DNA from: a virus
Virus record (IMG/VR): IMGVR_UViG_3300021518_000005
Coordinates: 1-64,000 of that record
Reading direction: 5' to 3' (one strand)
Length of the DNA stretch: 64,000 nt
Shown: positions 1 through 8,417 of the stretch, one piece after another
Layout: each line of letters begins with the position of its first letter
Numbering within the stretch: position 1 is the stretch's first letter
The notes under the pieces: model-generated
Told to the model about the DNA's origin: nothing
Database searches by the model: none
What the model saw: the letters and a program-made list of their open reading frames with translations, nothing else
Position numbers and translations under genes: made by a program

Positions 1-38
1 GAACCGGCCTTCTGCTATCCAGTGCAGAAGGCCGGTTC
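1..38. repeat. Perfect 15-bp inverted repeat inside tape measure gene
   Basis: Bases 1-15 and 24-38 are exact reverse complements around an 8-nt loop. The stem is GC-rich. It lies in an open reading frame (reading TGLLSSAEGRF), so it is coding and is not an intergenic terminator. It may pause ribosomes or simply be chance. Confidence 0.6.
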
Positions 39-3000
39 AACAGCGCAGCGGGCGCGATGGGCAATGCCACCGGCTTTCTAAGCAACATGCTTAGCACGGC
101 TGGTGGCTTTGTTGTGGGCGGGATTATTGAGAATCTTGCCGGGCAATTTGCGAATCTTGCAGGCGGAATGATCAGCGGGAATGCACAATTCGAGACCCTT
201 GAGGCATCATTTGCGACGCTTATGGGGTCTACAGATCGTGCGCGTGAACATCTCGCAATGCTGGCTGAGTTTGCCGCTACAACTCCATTTGAATTACCTG
301 AAGTGGCTCAAGCATCAAAACTACTCCTGACATTTGGCGGCGACGCACTCAACACATCTGAGAATCTGTCAATGGTTGGTAATGCCGCTGCCGCAACAGG
401 TAATGACATAGAAGGCGTCGCGTTTTGGGTAGGTCGCGCATACTCGGCCATTTCAGGCGGCCAGCCATTCGGGGAGGCTGCTTCTGAACTCCAAACGATG
501 GGTATTATGTCGGCCCAGACCCGACAGAAACTAGAGGAGTTGCAAGCAGCAGGGGCATCAAATGAAGAGGTCTGGCAAGCATTTACTGAACAAATTACCG
601 CGCCATCCGATGCCATGCAGAAGCTTGGTGAAACATTCACCGGGCGCATGTCTACACTACAAGATAATCTGTCGTTATTTTCGAGAACAGCCGGTGAATC
701 GTTATTTGCTTTTGCAGGTCAAGCTGTCGCCGCATTTAATAGTCCTGAAATTCAAGCAGCCCTGCAAGCATTTGCAACTAATGTTAACACCTTCATTGGT
801 GGGGTGATTACATGGTTAGTTGAGACCGCAATTCCGTGGCTTGTGGCGGCGTGGGCATTATTTGCACCTGTTGTTGCAAGTGCCATGACGGTACTGACAA
901 CAGCATTTGCATCTGTTCAAACAGCTGTGTTGGGTATGTCCGAAATAGTTTCAGGTGTGTTGGCAACCTTCGCCGAAACAATCATAGGGCCTCTGGGAAG
1001 TATAGAAGGTCTATTGGGCGCATTAGGTGGTGGACTTCTTGCGTTTGGCGCTCTATGGGCAGCACCAATCCTCATTGGTGCTATATCTTCTTTTGGTGTA
1101 TTAGTGTCGGGTGTTTTGGCTGCACTTCTTTCGCCCGTCGCGGCATTAATAGCCATTGGCGCGGTATTCGGCTCGATGTGGGCAACCAATTTTATGGGCG
1201 TGCGTGATAACACGACCGCCATGTTAAGTGCTATTGGCGATGCCATTTCAACCACCATAGGATTCTTAGGGCAGGTCATTGCCGATCTTGCACCTGCATT
1301 CCAAGCATTCATTGGCAACATGCAGGGCTTGGCACCAGCAGCAGCAGGTATCTTCAATTCTATCCTAAGCATTGTGCAATCGGTGTTTTCGGGCATTGCT
1401 AACACCATTGGCTGGTTCGGGCCGACAATGAGCAACGATCTTGGTACCTGGTTCATGGCTGCACAGGAAATTGTCAGTGGTGTTCTTGCAATCATTTTGT
1501 CAGTTGTGCAATCGGTGCTGTCGGTGGTACAGGGCTTTATTAGTGAACATGGTGCAAGTATCGCAAATTTGTTTATGCTCGCCTGGAATACCATTAGTGA
1601 TGTTATCAATGTAGCACTTGCCATTATCAATGGCGGCATTCAGAGTCTTTCTTTTGTTGCCGCATTCATAGCAAATCACACTGATACAATTACAGCGCTG
1701 TTCAGTGGTGCTTGGCTTGTGATTCAAGGGGTTATTACTGGCGCATTAAACATCATCCAAGGACTCATTAAAACCTTTACGGGAGTTCTTACGGGTGACT
1801 GGAATACTGCATGGGAGGGCATTAAACAGGCAACAAGCGGCGTCTTGGAAGCGCTTCATGGTGTAGTCGGGGGCGCTCTTACAGCGCTTGGCGGGGCAAT
1901 TAACCTTGCTATTGGCGGTATTGCGTTAATTGCCAATAGCCTCGGTGCGAATATTTCCGATGGTATTGTACAGGGCATTCAGAATGGTGTACAAGCCATT
2001 GTCGATGCTGCTGTAAGTGCTGCTAGTTCCGCGTTAGAAGCGGCTAAGAACTTTTTAGGCATTAAATCGCCGTCGCGTGAAGCTGCTGCACAAATCGGCG
2101 AGCCATTTGTGATGGGTATTGTAGGTGGCTTAGAAGCCATGACCCCATTACTCATTGACTCTGTTCGCACACTCGGCGATGAAATGCTTGAGGAACTGCA
2201 AGCTATTAGCGATCTTGCTACTGAGATCATGATGGACTCGGCGCGATCTACGCTCAGTGGCAACAAAAGCATGGCATCGCGCAACAGTCAAAACACAAAA
2301 GCCTTGCAAGCCATGACCGTTGATATTGAAAAATATCAAGATGCGCTCGAAAAAGCAACAGTAGACATGGAAGCATTTGCCGATGAGACGGCTGCCGGAA
2401 TTGATAAAATTCGCGATAAATATAAAGAAAAGCTTAATGGCTTTGATGCGGCGGCATTTGCACAGGAAACAAGCACGGGTGTTGCAGATATTGAATCGGA
2501 AAACCGCGCTAAAACCGCCGATATTCAAGCAGATAATCCTATTGAGGCAATTGATCAATCGGCATACGATGCTGAAACACTTAAAGAAATTGAGGCTATC
2601 AAGCTACGAATAACGGATAAAGCAGCAGAAGAACTAGCGATTGAAGAGTATAAAATTAGCCGTGCTGAAGAATGGGCCAAGACAGCAGAAGAACATGCCA
2701 ATCAAAAGGCAACACTCGAAAAGAAACTAACCAATCAGCAAGTCAAATATGAGAAAGAACTAGCCGATTATCGAGCAAAGCGTGAGGCAGAATACCTCAA
2801 GCAAACGCAAGATGTAGCCGATCAGCGCGCCAAGATGGAACAGGAGATCGCCGCATACCAGGCAGATCGCAATGCTGATTTAGCCGATGCCAAAGCCGAT
2901 GAAAAGGCTGCTCGTGACGAACTAGCAGAACAAACAGCACTTAAGAATACGGTTGATCAGATCGCGGCAAGTGCGCGACAGGAGCTTGATACAGCGCGTA

Positions 3001-3722
3001 AGCAGGCTGAAGAGATGCGAAAGTACGACGCTGATCTTGCTGCCGATTATTACAATATGCGCTCGAAAGACATTCTTGACTTGGCTGATCTGCAAAAGTC
3101 GATTGCAGAAGCGCAACAAGAAGGCGATATGCAGCGTGTAGGCGATCTCAGCGCGCAACTCGAATTATTACGGCAAGAACAAGATGCCAATGCAAAGCTC
3201 TTTTTCTTTGATGCGCAAGCAGAAACCGACACAATAGGCGACGATTCAACGGCACAATTGCAAGAGTTGCGCGACAAGCTACGCAAAGAATTGACAAGTG
3301 ATACGGATGATTTAACCGAGACACAACGCGATCTGGCTGAAGCGCAAAAAGAACTTGCTGCATTAAAAAAAGAGCCTCCGCCTGAAAATGACAAGGAGAA
3401 GGAGGACAGGGCTGCAAAGCGCGACGCATTACAGCAAGAAATCGATCAACTCATTGCCGATCAAGCGCGGTACCAGCAAGAGATTGCAGCGGGGAATACG
3501 GCTATTACAGAAGTGGAAAGCCAGCTAACGGCACTCTTGGCAACTATCGGCAATACACAAAATGGCCTGGGTGCCATTTTGGATACACTCCTTCAGCAGC
3601 AAATAACAGCACAAAATACCCCAACAAACCAGATCGTGTATAACATTCAGGCCAATTACGCATATCAAGAAGAGCGCACATTACGCGATGACATTCTTCT
3701 TCTTGGTATGCTGAACGGGTAA
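1..3722 (+). CDS. Tail tape measure protein, 5' end outside window
   Basis: Sets tail length and is threaded through the tail tube, from which it is ejected into the host at DNA entry. The frame is open from base 3, so the ATG at 57 is an internal methionine and the true start lies off the left edge. The first 240 or so visible residues match the tape measure N-terminal domain (FETLEASFATLMGS, then an ATTPFELPEV stretch). About 450 residues rich in Ala, Gly, Ile and Val follow, with many hydrophobic segments, then a Lys/Glu/Gln/Ala-rich coiled coil over roughly residues 740-1190. The long alternation of hydrophobic and coiled-coil parts is typical. It is 2 bases upstream of the distal tail gene, the usual siphovirus order. 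Confidence 0.93.
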   Translation, partial: TGLLLSSAEGRFNSAAGAMGNATGFLSNMLSTAGGFVVGGIIENLAGQFANLAGGMISGNAQFETLEASFATLMGSTDRAREHLAMLAEFAATTPFELPEVAQASKLLLTFGGDALNTSENLSMVGNAAAATGNDIEGVAFWVGRAYSAISGGQPFGEAASELQTMGIMSAQTRQKLEELQAAGASNEEVWQAFTEQITAPSDAMQKLGETFTGRMSTLQDNLSLFSRTAGESLFAFAGQAVAAFNSPEIQAALQAFATNVNTFIGGVITWLVETAIPWLVAAWALFAPVVASAMTVLTTAFASVQTAVLGMSEIVSGVLATFAETIIGPLGSIEGLLGALGGGLLAFGALWAAPILIGAISSFGVLVSGVLAALLSPVAALIAIGAVFGSMWATNFMGVRDNTTAMLSAIGDAISTTIGFLGQVIADLAPAFQAFIGNMQGLAPAAAGIFNSILSIVQSVFSGIANTIGWFGPTMSNDLGTWFMAAQEIVSGVLAIILSVVQSVLSVVQGFISEHGASIANLFMLAWNTISDVINVALAIINGGIQSLSFVAAFIANHTDTITALFSGAWLVIQGVITGALNIIQGLIKTFTGVLTGDWNTAWEGIKQATSGVLEALHGVVGGALTALGGAINLAIGGIALIANSLGANISDGIVQGIQNGVQAIVDAAVSAASSALEAAKNFLGIKSPSREAAAQIGEPFVMGIVGGLEAMTPLLIDSVRTLGDEMLEELQAISDLATEIMMDSARSTLSGNKSMASRNSQNTKALQAMTVDIEKYQDALEKATVDMEAFADETAAGIDKIRDKYKEKLNGFDAAAFAQETSTGVADIESENRAKTADIQADNPIEAIDQSAYDAETLKEIEAIKLRITDKAAEELAIEEYKISRAEEWAKTAEEHANQKATLEKKLTNQQVKYEKELADYRAKREAEYLKQTQDVADQRAKMEQEIAAYQADRNADLADAKADEKAARDELAEQTALKNTVDQIAASARQELDTARKQAEEMRKYDADLAADYYNMRSKDILDLADLQKSIAEAQQEGDMQRVGDLSAQLELLRQEQDANAKLFFFDAQAETDTIGDDSTAQLQELRDKLRKELTSDTDDLTETQRDLAEAQKELAALKKEPPPENDKEKEDRAAKRDALQQEIDQLIADQARYQQEIAAGNTAITEVESQLTALLATIGNTQNGLGAILDTLLQQQITAQNTPTNQIVYNIQANYAYQEERTLRDDILLLGMLNG

Positions 3723-3724
3723 TA

Positions 3725-4612
3725 ATGACAACCAAACTAGAAGCTATTGTCAATAATCAAATATTCGACCTTTCTGATAAGGTTCGTGTGGCGCACATTA
3801 GTAACGACGGGTGGGGATTGCCACCAATCGAACGATTCAGCGAGCAAGGTGCATTCCAAGATGGGACTACCGATCTTGGCTTTCGGTTACGACCGCGCTC
3901 CATTCAGCTTGTATTGTTGCTGCATGCCACGGATCAAACTGACTATTTCAATCAACGCGAATGGTTGACATACATCTTTGCACCGCGATCAGAGCCGTTA
4001 GTATTGCGTTTTACGTATGGCGATAAACAACGTCTCATTAAATGTCATTATGTTGATGGATTAAGTCTGAATTCCAGTGACAGGATTGCACCATATTCAC
4101 ATAAAGTTGGTGTGCAATTACAGGCAGACAACCCGCTCTTTTATACACCAGAAGATATTTCAATACCTTTTGGTATCGCTGTAACGCTTGCATCATTCTC
4201 GATACCATGGGCTATTCCCTGGGGAATTGGTGCCAGTACCATCAATGAACGTATTTCCATTACATATACCGGCACATACAAGGCACAACCAATTATCATT
4301 ATAGATGGGCCTATTACAAACGCTATTATACGCAATGAAACAACAAATGAAAAAATATCATTTCAGGGGCATACTATTCCCGCTGATGAGATGTACACCG
4401 TTGATACGCGATACGGGTATCGCACAGTAAAAAATAAAGCAGGCACTATTGTGACGCAATTTCTTTCCGATGATAGCGATGTAGCTACGTTTCATATTGC
4501 ATCGACACTTGAACGATCTGATGGTGTAAATAGTCTTCTTGTAACAGGCTCAAATACGAATACTGCTACACAGGTATATATTCAATACACAGAACACTAT
4601 ATTAGTTTATGA
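3725..4612 (+). CDS. Distal tail (Dit-like) phage tail family protein
   Basis: Likely forms the hub joining the tail tube to the tip and fibres. The 295-residue length, the position directly after the tape measure gene (2-base gap) and the N-terminal half (FRLRPRSIQLVLLL, then a QREWLTYIFAP stretch and LVLRFTYGDKQRLIKCHYVDGL) fit the siphovirus tail component (Sipho_tail) family. The C-terminal half reads as a beta-sandwich carbohydrate-binding-like extension (residues 150-295), common in larger Dit proteins. The stop TGA overlaps a possible ATG of the next gene region. Confidence 0.8.
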   Translation: MTTKLEAIVNNQIFDLSDKVRVAHISNDGWGLPPIERFSEQGAFQDGTTDLGFRLRPRSIQLVLLLHATDQTDYFNQREWLTYIFAPRSEPLVLRFTYGDKQRLIKCHYVDGLSLNSSDRIAPYSHKVGVQLQADNPLFYTPEDISIPFGIAVTLASFSIPWAIPWGIGASTINERISITYTGTYKAQPIIIIDGPITNAIIRNETTNEKISFQGHTIPADEMYTVDTRYGYRTVKNKAGTIVTQFLSDDSDVATFHIASTLERSDGVNSLLVTGSNTNTATQVYIQYTEHYISL

Positions 4613-4627
4613 TGGAGCGTGATCTTT

Positions 4628-5848
4628 TTGGCACAACGTAGTATGTTTTGGACAAGCAACGGTACTGGTGATGGAAGTGCTTATACACAAGCCCAAACCG
4701 TTGAATTCTTTCGCACGATTCTATCACCAGAAAATAACTTCTCTGGTGTCTTGCCGAATACTTTGAACAAGCTAACACCTTCGGCATCAGGCTTGAATGT
4801 CACCATCCTGAGCGGTGCAGCGATTGTCTATGGCTTTTGGTTCCATAGTGATGCAAACGAGGTTATCGCGGTACCACAGCCGACTATTGGCACGACCGGC
4901 CATCGTATTGTGGTGCGTGTGAATTGGAGCACACAGCAAGCACGGCTTACTTTACTTTCATCCTCGAATGGTGTCAGTGCTATTCCTGCTGCGGTGAGTA
5001 CGCCCGGCACCACGTATGATCTTACCATTGCAACACTCACGATTGCCACGGGCGGCGTGATTACACTTACTGATGCCCGCACGTATGCCACGTTCAGCAC
5101 GAATCATGTCAGGCGTACTGGCGATGTAATGACTGGCTCGCTCACCATTGATCGTACTAACTCAGTGGCAACCCAAGGCGATGAATTGGTTATCAATTCT
5201 GATCTGCCAGACATCCATCTCATCGATGCGGATGCTGCATCGAATGAAAAACGATGGGTGTTCTCCGTAAATAGTGGCGATTTCTCGATTGCAACACGCA
5301 CCGACGCCAATGCAGCAGGTGCAACGGCGATGGATGTTGTGCGTAATGGCACCGCAATTACAGAAGTCGATTTTCCCACCGGCGGTACTCACCTTAAATC
5401 TGGCGGCAACACGGTCTGGCACGCAGGTAATGACGGTGCTGGTAGCGGGCTAGATGCTGATACACTCGATGGATTGCAGGCAAGTCAACTATGGCGCATT
5501 GGGCAGCGCCAAGGCGGAAATGCATCAGATTTTACGGTAGCAGGGTCTACAAATTACACGTTTACTGGCTTGCGCCCACAGTTTGGTATTCTCTCCTATA
5601 CAGGCTCATTAAATCCTAGCGCCTATCCATCCGTTACTTTCCCATCTGCTTTTACTTCTAAGCCGCTTGTGATTATTACGTTGTTCGCGCCTGACTTGCC
5701 AACATTCGATCTATCTTTAAGCCTCTTCTCGGTGTCGGCGTCGGGTTTCACAGCACAAATCAAGTACCAAGGCGATGGTGTTGGGGGTACGATAACGAGT
5801 AGCGAGCCTGTATACATCGAATGGCTGGCGCTTGGGGTGATGGCATGA
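4628..5848 (+). CDS. Tail fibre or tip structural protein
   Basis: About 406 residues. The N-terminal 130 residues resemble fibre attachment domains (NNFSGVLPNTLNKLTPSASGLNVTILSG, then a VRVNWSTQQARLTLL stretch). The middle has the phage fibre signature LKSGGNTVWHAGNDG followed by LDADTLDGLQAS, as found in trimeric side tail fibres. The C terminus is a beta-rich tip that probably binds the host. The start is uncertain: a GTG at 4619 is only 1 base from GGAG (4614-4617), while the TTG at 4628 sits 10 bases from it, as does the TTG start of the amidase gene. TTG 4628 is therefore preferred. Confidence 0.75.
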   Translation: MAQRSMFWTSNGTGDGSAYTQAQTVEFFRTILSPENNFSGVLPNTLNKLTPSASGLNVTILSGAAIVYGFWFHSDANEVIAVPQPTIGTTGHRIVVRVNWSTQQARLTLLSSSNGVSAIPAAVSTPGTTYDLTIATLTIATGGVITLTDARTYATFSTNHVRRTGDVMTGSLTIDRTNSVATQGDELVINSDLPDIHLIDADAASNEKRWVFSVNSGDFSIATRTDANAAGATAMDVVRNGTAITEVDFPTGGTHLKSGGNTVWHAGNDGAGSGLDADTLDGLQASQLWRIGQRQGGNASDFTVAGSTNYTFTGLRPQFGILSYTGSLNPSAYPSVTFPSAFTSKPLVIITLFAPDLPTFDLSLSLFSVSASGFTAQIKYQGDGVGGTITSSEPVYIEWLALGVMA

Positions 5849-5854
5849 GATGTC

Positions 5855-5883
5855 TTGACAACGTTATAGGAATGAAGTATATT
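5855..5883 (+). promoter_or_regulatory. Strong sigma70-type promoter inside the tail operon
   Basis: TTGACA (5855-5860), 17-bp spacer, TATATT (5878-5883). It lies in the 76-base gap before the small secreted protein and lacks the palindrome seen at the twelve early promoters. It should therefore be read by host RNA polymerase even when the early regulon is silent. Confidence 0.8.
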
Positions 5884-5924
5884 TTGTTATGGAATTGTGC
5901 CAAAGGTATCCATAAAGGAGTTAC

Positions 5925-6167
5925 ATGAAAGTTCTAGTCGCGATCATGGTAGTGCTGGTATTGGGGACTACGCATCAATCTGTTCAGGAACAACCCCCCC
6001 CTTGCGAATTGCCATGTAATTCGCCCATCAGCACACCAATTGCCAGTACCCCTGTCACACGGGAAACACCACCAGCGCGCCCAACAAGTAGTGCGCCAGT
6101 GCCCAAGCTTACAAACACGCCCGATCCCGAAGTCCCATATTATATGTATTTGCCCATCATCCGATAG
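5925..6167 (+). CDS. Small secreted Pro/Thr-rich protein (moron)
   Basis: 80 residues. The N terminus is a signal peptide (MKVLVAIMVVLVLGTTH). The rest is Pro/Thr/Ser-rich with two cysteines (CELPC), and it ends in YYMYLPIIR. That ending resembles the YLPL(V/I) tail seen on many secreted Chloroflexota proteins, which is the main clue to the host. The Shine-Dalgarno AAAGGAG is 5 bases before the ATG, and the gene has its own consensus promoter at 5855. A cargo gene with a private promoter inside the tail operon is the classic moron arrangement, so expression in the lysogen and a role at the cell surface are likely. The specific function is unknown. Confidence 0.75.
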   Translation: MKVLVAIMVVLVLGTTHQSVQEQPPPCELPCNSPISTPIASTPVTRETPPARPTSSAPVPKLTNTPDPEVPYYMYLPIIR

Positions 6168-6181
6168 GATTGTGATGCCTT

Positions 6182-7258
6182 CTGTCATACTCCGAGTATG
6201 TTCTAATCCTCCGCAATAGTGCCGGTGCCAAGAAGGGCCTCATTGACAATTATCTGAGCATGCAATACAGCATGACGGTCAATGAGCCGGGCCTACTTGA
6301 ATTTAACGTTCTTGGCACACATTCCCTATTGTCTGGCTTGCAATATGGTGACTATATCGAGGTTCGTAGGCGTAATCGCGCCCACGGCCTCGATTGGTAT
6401 ACCGAATTCTATGCACTCTTTCAAAACATTGAATACCGCGCTAAACCGTATGATGTAGCTAAGATAACATGCCCTGGTATTTTACACCTTCTTACACATC
6501 GAACCGTATTGTATCCAAAATACATTGCTAATCTGTCTGCGTTTGATGTGGTAAAAGGCGAAACGGTGATGAAGCGCATTGTCAATTTTAACGCGGGCGC
6601 TTCAGCCACGACGGGTAATGGGCGACTACGCAACGGTGCTATCAGTACATTCAGTGTTGAAACTGATTTAGCGCGTGGCAACACCATTGATTACGAATGT
6701 GCATACAAGAATGTATTGAGCGCCGTCCAAGAAGTAGCTGTACTTGCTGGTGCTGATTTCAACATTGTTTCTACTACGCCTGGACAATGGCAATTTCGGT
6801 ATTATCCTGGACAACTAGGAACTGATCGTACCAGCACAGTATTATTTTCATTGGAACGCGATAATATCATTAATCCCGTGTTGACGGTTGATCGCTCAAC
6901 GCTTGCAACGGTTGCGGTTGCGGTTGGCGAAGGCGTTGGTTCAGATCGTATTAGTCGCGTTGAGACATCAAGCGAATTTCCTGGCATTGACATTGAACTA
7001 TATGTGGATGCGGGCGACAGGAATACGCAAACATCTTTACAAAACAAAGCCAAATCTGCGCTTGATACTACCAAGACATCCACGACGTTACAATTCAAGC
7101 CTCGGCAAGTACCATCCTCCATATACGGTGTGCATTATAAGCTAGGCGATAAAGTGAAAGCACGATATAAAGGCTTTACCATTACACCTAAAGTACAATC
7201 CATTACGGTGCGAATCAGTGAGAATGGTGAAGAAACGATAGATGGTGAGATCTACTAA
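6182..7258 (+). CDS. Gp37-like siphovirus tail protein, probable CTG start
   Basis: Related to the Siphovirus ReqiPepy6 Gp37-like family, a tail tip component. The conserved core DNYLSMQYSMTVNEPGLLEF straddles the first ATG at 6260. The family N terminus (EYVLILRNSAGAKKGLI) is encoded upstream in the same frame, which is open back to base 6176 but has no ATG, GTG or TTG. The best start is CTG 6182, 12 bases after AGGA. An ATG at 6175 is one base out of frame and would need a +1 shift. The moron directly upstream may have displaced the original start. The stop overlaps the next ATG by 1 base. Confidence 0.72.
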   Translation: MSYSEYVLILRNSAGAKKGLIDNYLSMQYSMTVNEPGLLEFNVLGTHSLLSGLQYGDYIEVRRRNRAHGLDWYTEFYALFQNIEYRAKPYDVAKITCPGILHLLTHRTVLYPKYIANLSAFDVVKGETVMKRIVNFNAGASATTGNGRLRNGAISTFSVETDLARGNTIDYECAYKNVLSAVQEVAVLAGADFNIVSTTPGQWQFRYYPGQLGTDRTSTVLFSLERDNIINPVLTVDRSTLATVAVAVGEGVGSDRISRVETSSEFPGIDIELYVDAGDRNTQTSLQNKAKSALDTTKTSTTLQFKPRQVPSSIYGVHYKLGDKVKARYKGFTITPKVQSITVRISENGEETIDGEIY

Positions 7259-8055
7259 TGGCTCTTGACAATGTACTGCGTACACTGACGGAAAAATTTG
7301 TTCAGCTCCGAAATGAATTTGACGAGTACAAACGGCGTGATACAATAGCTATAGATCGTACAACACGAACGCCGGTACTTCCCTCTCAGGCTACAGGTAT
7401 TGTATCGCTCAACGCTGACAAAGCACTCGTTAGTTCAGCCGCGTTTGCACATGATTCTGCTAATACAGCACTACTTCTAAATGCTGCTCGACTACAGCAT
7501 CTTATTACATCTGGCACATCATTTGCTCGTGTGTTTGTCGGCTACAACGCAACATGGAATTACACCACGAATGTATGGGATATTGGCGCTATTGGTGCTA
7601 ATGATTGTGGCGGATTATTGTTTGACAACAATTCGATCAATGTGCGATTGATTATACATCCAAGTACAGGTGCCACTGCTCGAACGATGACACATGCGCA
7701 GTTCCTTGATGGCACCGTTGCAATATTTAAGACAGCTGGACTACAGGATGAAGCATGGATTAATCCAACACTTCTCAACAGCTGGACTAATTACGGAAGC
7801 GGCTTTTATGATGTGCAATACCGAAAAACTGCTAATGGCCATGTGCAATTACGTGGCCTTGTCGGTGGCGGGTCTGTAAACACAACGATATTTACATTGC
7901 CAACAGGGTATCGACCTCTAAAACGCGCATTATTATCAACCATTAGCAATACAGGCGTTGCGCGTGTTGATGTTCACACAACCGGAAATGTTGATTTAAT
8001 CAGTGGCGGTACCACATTTGTAAGCCTCGACACACTTTTCGTTAATACTGATTAA
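7258..8055 (+). CDS. Minor tail or fibre protein with C-terminal tip domain
   Basis: 265 residues. The N-terminal 30 residues form a short coiled coil (VLRTLTEKFVQLRNEFDEYKR). The last 85 or so residues (YRKTANGHVQLRGLV, then FTLPTGYRPLKR and GNVDLISGGTTFVSLD) match the beta-structured tip domain often found at the end of phage fibres and baseplate proteins. It starts on the last base of the Gp37-like gene (translational coupling). A receptor-contacting role is inferred from the domain and position. Confidence 0.65.
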   Translation: MALDNVLRTLTEKFVQLRNEFDEYKRRDTIAIDRTTRTPVLPSQATGIVSLNADKALVSSAAFAHDSANTALLLNAARLQHLITSGTSFARVFVGYNATWNYTTNVWDIGAIGANDCGGLLFDNNSINVRLIIHPSTGATARTMTHAQFLDGTVAIFKTAGLQDEAWINPTLLNSWTNYGSGFYDVQYRKTANGHVQLRGLVGGGSVNTTIFTLPTGYRPLKRALLSTISNTGVARVDVHTTGNVDLISGGTTFVSLDTLFVNTD

Positions 8056-8057
8056 TT

Positions 8058-8417
8058 ATGGCGCGTCTCGACATATCTATTCATACAGGATACACATGGG
8101 CGCGTACATTTGTCTGGAAGGACAAAAATAATCAGCGCGTGCCACTGGCAGGGATGCGCGGCATTTTTATCTGTCGTCTCCATCCGCGTGGTGACATATT
8201 GTTTCAGGTGATAGCGCCCAACTTGCAATTGCAGCAAGAATCAGTGGATGGTGATGCAACGGGTGTTATCAGCCTTGTTATTCCTGGAAGTATTACAGTA
8301 CCCGTCCGGCATACATTTGGCTATCACGAATTGCGTTTAGAAATGGCCGATGATAGCGAGCCAAGTTTTCCCCTGTTGTATGGCGATGTGTATTTTCGAT
8401 TAGGTACTACCCCATGA
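8058..8417 (+). CDS. Small tail-operon protein, function unknown
   Basis: 119 residues, predicted all-beta, no signal peptide. Sequence such as GYTWARTFVWKDKNNQRVPLAG and the ending YGDVYFRLGTTP resembles small proteins often found between fibre genes, probably a beta-sandwich linker or upper-baseplate-like N-terminal domain. It is 2 bases from the gene before, and its stop overlaps the ATG of the collagen-like gene (ATGA), so it is part of the same structural operon. Confidence 0.6.
   Translation: MARLDISIHTGYTWARTFVWKDKNNQRVPLAGMRGIFICRLHPRGDILFQVIAPNLQLQQESVDGDATGVISLVIPGSITVPVRHTFGYHELRLEMADDSEPSFPLLYGDVYFRLGTTP

Noticed and set aside
917-1639. 240-codon leftward reading frame in tape measure gene
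   Set aside because: Antisense shadow of the tape measure gene; no ribosome site or family resemblance.
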